A stretch of 18,951 nt of DNA from Bulleidia sp. (GTDB lineage: Bacteria; Bacillota_I; Bacilli_A; Erysipelotrichales; Erysipelotrichaceae), in contig JAEDEK010000021.1 in NCBI GenBank assembly GCA_016293365.1, positions 1-18,951 on the forward strand. The letters are read 5' to 3'. The notes beneath the pieces are model-generated. The model was not told the origin of the DNA. It worked only from the letters and a program-made list of their open reading frames with translations, and did not search any database. Position numbers and translations under genes: made by a program. The first letter of the stretch is position 1; each line of letters opens with the position of its first letter. Positions 6,249-11,492 of the stretch are shown one piece after another.

Positions 6249-7997
6249 TCAGTTGCCTGCAGCAGCGTTGACACCGGCAATTCTTCCGTATCTGACGGAA
6301 GCACCGATTGCAAGACCACAGCTTGGGTACTCATCACCGAACAGACCTGTGAATGCGACTTCACCAGCCGCATAAAGACCTGGAATCGGACTGTTGTTTT
6401 CGTCGAGGACATGAGACTGTGTATCTGTAACAAGACCATCGAATGTAACTGTGAAGGAGCGTGTTAATGGAATTGCGTATAATGTGCCTTCCAGCTTCTG
6501 CATGAATTCGGCAGGCTTGCCGAAATCTTCGTCATTTCCTGCATCACACAATGCATTGTATCTTTCGATTGTTGCAGAAAATACATCCTTGTCCATATCA
6601 AGCTTTTCAGCCAGTTCTTCTGGTGTATCAGCACTGATGGTGGAATCCATTGTCATACCATACTGTACAGTCGGATTTGGATCAGCTGCACTTGCAATGT
6701 AGTATGCTCCAACAGATCCTGCAAGTCTTGCTGCAGTGGCAACATGAGACTGATATGTATATTCATTGACAAATCGTTCGCCACTGTCTGTTACGATCAG
6801 ACCGGATTCTTCATTGATACCAACACCACATGTAAAGCTGACAACAACTTCCTGGATACCGTTTGTAAATTCAATCTTTGCGCCGACATCCTTACCCATT
6901 GTAATACCATCACCGACATTTCCCTTTGGAACATTGGATACTACCTGACCCATGCCAAGGTGTTCCGTATATTCAGCACTGGATGCATAACCACCAGTAG
7001 CAATGATGACAGATGGTGCATTGACAGTCACTGTTGTACCATCTTTTCTTGTACCCTTTGCACCTGCAACCTCACCATCTTTCATGATGATTGTATCAGC
7101 CGCAGTTTCGTAGTAAATGTCTGTATCTGTAGCAGATACTGTATCGAATAACGGAACTGTGATCTGACCGCCGATACCGGAAATCTGACCGCCACCACCC
7201 TGTGTATTCATAACACGCCAAGGAGTGATGGAAGAATGAATCGGTTCAACATTGATGATATCAACACCCATGTCTTCCAGCCAGTTGACATCTGTTAACG
7301 CATTGTCAGTGAATACTTTCAGCTTTTCATCATCAATCTGATCACCACCGACAGATTTGAAATAATCAAACAGAGCTTCTGGTGTATCACCTGTAAATCC
7401 CTGTTCTTCCTGGTACTTTGTACCAGCAGCAATCAGCTTACCGCCACTGCGTGTTGTAGAACCACCGACGATTCCCTGCTTTTCAAGAATGACAACCTTT
7501 GCGCCTGCATTGCTTGCTTCAATGGCAGCAGACATACCTGCAGCACCTGCACCAAGGACGACAACATCTGCATCAATCACGACATCTTTGTTGTCATTTG
7601 AAACAGAAACATTCTTCATTGCTTCTGCATCACCACCAGCCTGGGTTACACAATCGGCTACAGCTGAGACGATGGCATTGGACGTGATGGTGGCGCCTGT
7701 AATGGTATCAACCCCAAGAGATCCAGAAGCAGTGATTCTTTCCGGAATTGCTTCGACCGGGGTGGTAACCATTCCATAACCGATACCATATGTTTCGGTA
7801 TGTTCGCTGACTTTGACTGCGGAAATTTTTCCTTCAGCAATCTCAACTGCAACTTTCATCGGTCCGTTATGACCGGTAACTTCTGCAGTGTAGGAGCCAT
7901 CCTTCATTGCAGAAACTGAGCTCTGTCCGCCTGTGGAACATCCGGCAACACTGAGTGCCAGACCAGCAGACAGAAGACATGTAAAGTACTTTTTCAT
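6249..7997 (-). CDS. FMN-binding / FAD-dependent reductase lipoprotein (flavocytochrome c family)
   Basis: A 582-residue exported flavoprotein. The lipoprotein signal ends SVAGC (Cys20). The FMN-binding domain (about 31-120) carries DTITGAT, where Thr103 is the expected ApbE-modified residue. The FAD_binding_2 domain opens with VVVLGAGAAG (145-154), then EKQGIVGGSTTRSGG, and closes with GLYAAGEV and YGRIAG. Substrate residues differ from fumarate reductase by hand alignment: the proton-donor Arg position after GERFVNE reads TYQSH, the HxTMGG region reads SFTVTFDGL, and the late Arg region reads YPSCGLAIG. No CxxCH haem motif is present. ATG 7997 is chosen for the GGAGG (8009-8005) 8 nt upstream and because a lipoprotein signal should begin MKKYF; the ATG at 8012 would add MEENI. 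It is divergent from a MerR-type regulator. It probably reduces an external organic acceptor; the identity is unknown. Confidence 0.9.
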   Translation of the reverse strand: MKKYFTCLLSAGLALSVAGCSTGGQSSVSAMKDGSYTAEVTGHNGPMKVAVEIAEGKISAVKVSEHTETYGIGYGMVTTPVEAIPERITASGSLGVDTITGATITSNAIVSAVADCVTQAGGDAEAMKNVSVSNDNKDVVIDADVVVLGAGAAGMSAAIEASNAGAKVVILEKQGIVGGSTTRSGGKLIAAGTKYQEEQGFTGDTPEALFDYFKSVGGDQIDDEKLKVFTDNALTDVNWLEDMGVDIINVEPIHSSITPWRVMNTQGGGGQISGIGGQITVPLFDTVSATDTDIYYETAADTIIMKDGEVAGAKGTRKDGTTVTVNAPSVIIATGGYASSAEYTEHLGMGQVVSNVPKGNVGDGITMGKDVGAKIEFTNGIQEVVVSFTCGVGINEESGLIVTDSGERFVNEYTYQSHVATAARLAGSVGAYYIASAADPNPTVQYGMTMDSTISADTPEELAEKLDMDKDVFSATIERYNALCDAGNDEDFGKPAEFMQKLEGTLYAIPLTRSFTVTFDGLVTDTQSHVLDENNSPIPGLYAAGEVAFTGLFGDEYPSCGLAIGASVRYGRIAGVNAAAGN

Positions 7998-8018
7998 AAT
8001 GTTTTCCTCCATGTTGAT

Positions 8019-8049
8019 ATTGTAGGATGGACTGTTGTTGGACAGTCAA
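8019..8049 (-). promoter_or_regulatory. MerR-type promoter (19-bp spacer) of the flavin reductase
   Basis: On minus, TTGACT (8049-8044), a 19-bp spacer, and TACAAT (8024-8019). The overlong 19-bp spacer is the hallmark of promoters activated by MerR-family untwisting. A dyad GACTGT (8030-8035) / ACAGTC (8042-8047) spans the spacer and the -35. Six nt after the -10 is ATG 8012, so the RNA should begin AUGGAGG, carrying the ribosome site for the real start at 7997. Confidence 0.72.
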
Positions 8050-8105
8050 TATGCCATTTTCTGCATACATTCTTCACGTTTTGTTCATTTTTTCACAAAA
8101 TAACG

Positions 8106-8119
8106 ATAAAACGCTTACA
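8106..8119 (-). promoter_or_regulatory. cre-like (CcpA) site
   Basis: The minus strand reads TGTAAGCGTTTTAT, preceded by A. It matches the extended cre consensus WTGNAANCGNWNNCW at all but one position. It overlaps the -35 of the MerR-type gene, where CcpA binding would repress. Sequence match only. Confidence 0.4.
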
Positions 8120-8150
8120 TAAACTGTACCCTAAGGGTATACTTTAGGTA
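8114..8150 (+). promoter_or_regulatory. Promoter and operator of the MerR-family gene
   Basis: CTTACA (8114-8119), an 18-bp spacer, and TATACT (8138-8143), then 6 nt and ATG 8150, again predicting a leaderless mRNA. A 19-bp dyad CCTAAGG-GTATA-CTTTAGG (8130-8148) covers the -10 and the start site, and ACCCTAAGGGT (8128-8138) is itself palindromic. A regulator bound here would block the gene, consistent with autorepression. Confidence 0.6.
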
Positions 8151-9127
8151 TGAGAATGAATGAAATCTGTCAGAAATATCATATTTCCCGTAAGACTGTC
8201 CATTTTTACATCCAGAGTGATTTGCTTCATCCACTGAAGGAAGACAACAACTATTACCGGTTTTCGTCTGAAAATGAAGAGGAGCTGAAACTTGTATTAC
8301 GGATGAGAAAGGCAGGTATATCCATTGAAGGAATTCAGGATATGCTGAAATATCCAAGTTGTGCGAACTTCTTTCTGTTTAGACAGAGAGTACAACTGAA
8401 AAAGGGAATGGCGGAGCAGAAATGTGCTGTGGAAAATATCGAAAGGATCTTTGATGAAATCCCACCAAACAGCACACCGGATAATATCATGGCTATTGAG
8501 GAAAGGGAACTTCATGCGGCAAAGGCTGCATTTGATGAAATAGATGCAAGATTAACCGCAAGAATGACAGCGATTTTTCTGTTTACACCGTTCATGGCAC
8601 AGGAAGTGGATGACTACCGTCAGTTTATCTGGGAAAAAATTGTTAACATCACAAAAAGAGAGCTGGGGGAAGTTCTTCCTGCACTCATGGAACATATGGC
8701 AGGACTGTCGACAGAAACAGTTGTGACTTTGTCCAATCAGCTGGCATATCGGTTTATTTCAGTGATGAATGATGAGATCGAAAAGAATGTGGAGTATCTT
8801 GCGGGTGCACTTCATCGGTTATGTACGGATGAAAACATGCAGCGAATCTGGATCCGGGCATACGACAGTTTTATCATACCTGTCAGAAACATTTATCAGA
8901 AATGTCATAAGACACTGATCCATGAATATACTGCAACCTATGCAAGATGCATGGAAAAGGTGGAAATAGTTCTGCATCAGTGTGGTCAGAGAATTGATGA
9001 AGAGCAGATGCACGTTTTACTTGAGGCAACAGATAACAGATTGGATCTTCTGGATGGGCCCGTGAATGATCTGTTTGTTCTGTTCTGTATGGAAGATTCC
9101 GTGTTTTTATCACCGGAAATCATATAA
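8150..9127 (+). CDS. MerR family transcriptional regulator with a large uncharacterised C-terminal domain
   Basis: A 325-residue regulator. The N-terminal winged helix-turn-helix is typical of MerR: MNEICQKYHISRKTVHFYIQ (residues 3-22), then the YYRFSSEN wing and a dimerisation helix with GISIEGIQDML (about 56-66). The remaining ~240 residues are largely helical, contain several Cys and Met, and match no effector domain I recognise. That is far longer than metal- or redox-sensing MerR proteins. It is divergent from the flavin reductase gene, whose promoter has a MerR-type 19-bp spacer, so local activation of that gene is likely; its own promoter carries a second dyad. No Shine-Dalgarno sequence precedes ATG 8150, and Met3 (8156) is an alternative start. 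Its stop lies 8 bp before the end of the convergent D,D-carboxypeptidase gene. Confidence 0.88.
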   Translation: MRMNEICQKYHISRKTVHFYIQSDLLHPLKEDNNYYRFSSENEEELKLVLRMRKAGISIEGIQDMLKYPSCANFFLFRQRVQLKKGMAEQKCAVENIERIFDEIPPNSTPDNIMAIEERELHAAKAAFDEIDARLTARMTAIFLFTPFMAQEVDDYRQFIWEKIVNITKRELGEVLPALMEHMAGLSTETVVTLSNQLAYRFISVMNDEIEKNVEYLAGALHRLCTDENMQRIWIRAYDSFIIPVRNIYQKCHKTLIHEYTATYARCMEKVEIVLHQCGQRIDEEQMHVLLEATDNRLDLLDGPVNDLFVLFCMEDSVFLSPEII

Positions 9128-9154
9128 AAGGCATGTTATGGCTGATAACATGCC
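9126..9154 (-). terminator. Intrinsic terminator of the D,D-carboxypeptidase gene
   Basis: A 10-bp perfect stem (9130-9139 with 9145-9154) and a 5-nt loop, followed on minus by TTTT (9129-9126). The carboxypeptidase stop codon is inside one arm. The plus strand has no T-tail, so the MerR transcript has no clear terminator of its own here. Confidence 0.75.
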
Positions 9155-10173
9155 TGTCTGCGTAAGTCGACGGAAACCTGAGAGGAAATGAATCCATGGT
9201 CAATATAATGATCAATGCCATACATATCATAGCCGGCACAGCCGGTAACGATGACGATCGTCTGATCCTCAACATTTTCCCACGTAGCAAGGCATTTTCC
9301 TGCTTCGTAGGTGAATCCTGTCTTACCGCCGACAAGTCCCGGGATTTCAATTCCATAGATGTAGTTTGATTTGAATACAGTAGAATCCATGGTGATTCCA
9401 TAAGGATGGGAAGAAACAGGAGATGCATAGTATTGTGGTGTCGAGAATACTTCTGCGAATACTTCATTATTTTTGCAGTAACGCAATAACACGGCCATAT
9501 CTTCTGCAGTCGTATAGTGGTCATCTTCATGCAGACCTGTGGTATTACAGAAATGCGAGTTGGTCATACCAAGCTGCTGTGCCTTGTTATTCATCATGGC
9601 TACAAAGGCATCTACACTGCCGGCAACAGTGATTGCGGCAGCATTACATGCATCAGCTCCCGAAGGCAGGGCAATGCCATACAGGATATCACGCATTGTT
9701 GGTGTATCTCCAATCTGATAGCCGACGACACTTGCATTGGCTTCATATAAGCCGGCAAGCATGCTCCATGTGATTTCGATGGGAGCATTGAGATCGGGCA
9801 TGTTTTCAATCACAACAATGGCAGTCAGCATCTTGGTCATTGAGGCAGGGTACATCCTCTGATCACTGTTTTTTCCATCAATGATTCTGCCTGTTGTATC
9901 ATCCATGATAACCGCATATTCAGAAGTGATGGCATCCAGGATATGATCATTGATCTGATATGGTCTGTTTGTTTCAAAACGTCTGAGAAACCAGGCAATT
10001 TCACTGTGTGGTGCAGGTTGTACATCAGTGTTTTCTTCTTCACGTGGAAACAGCAGAAAGCATGCACCTATGGTAAGCAGGACAATGGCGATACAGCCTC
10101 CCAGTAATAACAGCAGTCTGCCAATACGCAGTCTGCGTTTTCTTCTTCTTTTTCTTCTTTTCTGAGCAGTCAT
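9136..10173 (-). CDS. D-alanyl-D-alanine carboxypeptidase (S11, PBP5-like)
   Basis: A 345-residue low-molecular-weight penicillin-binding protein that removes the terminal D-Ala from peptidoglycan pentapeptides outside the membrane. The very basic N-terminus (12 Arg/Lys in the first 19 residues) leads into one hydrophobic segment (20-42), which may act as an uncleaved anchor. The active site shows SMTK (Ser111, Lys114) and KTG (Lys284). The middle SxN motif reads SGA (171-173), so the usual Asn is replaced by Ala, with an Asn at 177. The C-terminal PBP5 domain is absent, so the enzyme is the catalytic domain only. ATG 10173 has no Shine-Dalgarno sequence and lies 6 nt after a TATAAT. It is divergent from a secreted-type nuclease. 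Confidence 0.9.
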   Translation of the reverse strand: MTAQKRRKRRRKRRLRIGRLLLLLGGCIAIVLLTIGACFLLFPREEENTDVQPAPHSEIAWFLRRFETNRPYQINDHILDAITSEYAVIMDDTTGRIIDGKNSDQRMYPASMTKMLTAIVVIENMPDLNAPIEITWSMLAGLYEANASVVGYQIGDTPTMRDILYGIALPSGADACNAAAITVAGSVDAFVAMMNNKAQQLGMTNSHFCNTTGLHEDDHYTTAEDMAVLLRYCKNNEVFAEVFSTPQYYASPVSSHPYGITMDSTVFKSNYIYGIEIPGLVGGKTGFTYEAGKCLATWENVEDQTIVIVTGCAGYDMYGIDHYIDHGFISSQVSVDLRRQACYQP

Positions 10174-10179
10174 GTTATC

Positions 10180-10187
10180 ATTATAAT
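10180..10187. promoter_or_regulatory. Symmetric bidirectional -10 (ATTATAAT)
   Basis: The 8-bp palindrome ATTATAAT contains TATAAT on both strands: plus 10182-10187 and minus 10185-10180. Minus: TATAAT, 6 nt, ATG 10173 (leaderless). Plus: start expected near 10194, giving a leader of about 29 nt to ATG 10223. Neither side has a good -35. Because the elements overlap, the two promoters should be mutually exclusive at any instant. Confidence 0.65.
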
Positions 10188-10222
10188 CTGTTTAGGTGGA
10201 TAAAAAACCAGGAAAGAATGAA

Positions 10223-10918
10223 ATGGCGAAAAGAAGGCGTGGAAAAAACAGATGGCAGGTTATCATCATGCTGGCAATATGTGTGATCGCCGGTATGTTT
10301 TCGATGTTTGCCAGCAATCCTGCAGCTAATGTCCTTTTTACAGTGGAGCAGATTGCTCCATACGCTGGAAACAGTTATACGGTTGTGAATGGTAATGTTC
10401 CTTATTTTGAGGAGCAGATGTTTGAGATGGATCCGTTTGAGGAATACGAACCACTGGATGAGCTGGGAAGGGCAACAGGAGCAGTTGCAATGATTGAGGC
10501 ATCGATGTTTCCAACTGAGCCAAGAGGTTCGATCGGCATGATCCGTCCTTCCGGTTGGCATACCGTACGATATGATGATCTGATCGAGGGAAAGTATCTG
10601 TATAACAGATGCCATCTGATTGCCTATATGCTGACAGGACAGAATGACAACCAGCTGAATCTGATTACAGGAACAAGATATATGAATGTGGAAGGGATGC
10701 TGCCATGGGAAATCAAGGTGTATGATCACATAGAGGAAACAGGAGATCGTGTGTTGTATCGGGTTACACCGGTATATGATGGGCATGATCTTGTAGCAAA
10801 AGGCGTACTGATGGAAGCACAGAGTCTGGATGGAGCACTGTCTTTCTGTGTGTTCTGTTATAACATACAGCCCGGCATTCGTATTGATTATTCGGATGGC
10901 TGCAGCGAAAGGACATAA
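10223..10918 (+). CDS. DNA/RNA non-specific endonuclease (EndA/NucA-like), membrane anchored
   Basis: A 231-residue beta-beta-alpha-metal nuclease. A basic N-terminus (AKRRRGKNRW) precedes one hydrophobic segment (about 12-29), so the catalytic domain should face outward. The catalytic motif reads NRCHLIAYMLTG with His131; family members have DRGH or NRSH, so Cys at position 130 is a variant. LITGTRYMNVEGM provides the metal-binding Asn helix, and YRVTP.Y and FCVFCYNIQPG are typical late strands. The closest known type is the streptococcal DNA-entry nuclease EndA and related secreted DNases. ATG 10223 follows AGGAAAG (10210-10216). An in-frame GTG at 10196, just 2 nt into the predicted RNA, would add nine residues. 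Roles in nutrient DNA use or competence are inference. Confidence 0.88.
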   Translation: MAKRRRGKNRWQVIIMLAICVIAGMFSMFASNPAANVLFTVEQIAPYAGNSYTVVNGNVPYFEEQMFEMDPFEEYEPLDELGRATGAVAMIEASMFPTEPRGSIGMIRPSGWHTVRYDDLIEGKYLYNRCHLIAYMLTGQNDNQLNLITGTRYMNVEGMLPWEIKVYDHIEETGDRVLYRVTPVYDGHDLVAKGVLMEAQSLDGALSFCVFCYNIQPGIRIDYSDGCSERT

Positions 10919-10940
10919 AAACACCGGGATCGGTGTTTTT
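10917..10940. terminator. Bidirectional terminator between the nuclease and cyclophilin genes
   Basis: A 10-bp stem AAAAACACCG / CGGTGTTTTT with the loop GGAT. It overlaps the nuclease stop codon and lies 6 bp beyond the cyclophilin stop. The A/T ends make it work in both directions. Confidence 0.9.
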
Positions 10941-10946
10941 GACAGG

Positions 10947-11420
10947 TCAGTTTTCAATGTAGACTCTTTTCATGACGACTGGTGTTACCGGTTTGTCACG
11001 GAAGTCAGTTCTGGATGCGGCGATCTGATCGATGACACCCATACCTTCAACGACTTTACCAAAGGCAGCATACTGACCATCCAGATGTGGAGCATCCGCA
11101 TGCATGATGAAAAACTGGGAAGAAGCACTGTTAGGATCCATTGTTCTGGCCATGGAAATGACACCTCTTGTGTGCTTTAATGGGTTGTTGTATCCGTTGG
11201 ATGCAAATTCACCCTTGATTGTGTCCTTGGAACCGCCGGCGCCAGTACCGGTCGGATCACCACCCTGAACCATGAATCCGGAGATGACACGATGGAATGT
11301 CAGACCATCATAGAAACCTTCCTTAACAAGCTTCAGGAAATTTGCTGCTGTGATCGGTGCAGCCTTTTCGTCAACTTCAATGCGGATGATTCCGCCGTTA
11401 TCCATTTCAATTACTACCAT
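10947..11420 (-). CDS. Peptidyl-prolyl cis-trans isomerase (cyclophilin, PpiB type)
   Basis: A 157-residue single-domain cyclophilin that speeds prolyl isomerisation during folding in the cytoplasm; there is no signal peptide. The catalytic Arg is in TFHRVISGFMVQGGD, followed by the GTGAGG loop, SASSQFFIMH and LDGQYAAFGKV. Tyr replaces the Trp found in cyclosporin-sensitive cyclophilins, as is common in bacteria. The length is normal and the core is complete. AAGGAG (11433-11428) lies 7 nt before the ATG. It is 49 bp downstream of the phosphorylase on the same strand, but a terminator and a new promoter lie between, so it is probably its own unit. Confidence 0.96.
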   Translation of the reverse strand: MVVIEMDNGGIIRIEVDEKAAPITAANFLKLVKEGFYDGLTFHRVISGFMVQGGDPTGTGAGGSKDTIKGEFASNGYNNPLKHTRGVISMARTMDPNSASSQFFIMHADAPHLDGQYAAFGKVVEGMGVIDQIAASRTDFRDKPVTPVVMKRVYIEN

Positions 11421-11433
11421 GTTTGTTCTCCTT

Positions 11434-11456
11434 AAAAAGAGGTTCGATTGAACCTC
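11434..11456 (-). terminator. Terminator of the phosphorylase gene within the cyclophilin leader
   Basis: On minus, GAGGTTC, the loop AATC, GAACCTC, then five T. It ends transcripts from the phosphorylase. The predicted cyclophilin start (near 11455) lies at the base of this stem, so the cyclophilin mRNA should begin with the hairpin, which may shield its 5' end. Confidence 0.75.
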
Positions 11457-11461
11457 CTGCT

Positions 11462-11492
11462 ATTATACATTATTTCAGATGCCAGATGTCAC
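11462..11492 (-). promoter_or_regulatory. Promoter of the cyclophilin gene
   Basis: Minus-strand TATAAT (11467-11462) with GTGACA (11492-11487) 19 bp upstream. It overlaps the last codons and the stop of the phosphorylase gene. The -10 is a perfect match; the spacer is long. Confidence 0.6.

Noticed and set aside
6249..7997. Calling the lipoprotein flavoenzyme a fumarate reductase or flavocytochrome c
   Set aside because: There is no CxxCH haem motif, and key substrate residues do not align with fumarate reductase. Only the general family is supportable.
8012..8012. ATG 8012 as the annotated start of the second flavoprotein
   Set aside because: ATG 7997 has a good GGAGG and begins a standard lipoprotein signal. 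The possible leaderless start is kept as a finding instead.
10181..10957. 258-residue minus-strand reading frame opposite the nuclease gene
   Set aside because: It is antisense to a nuclease with all family motifs, runs across a terminator, and its Cys/His-rich sequence resembles nothing.
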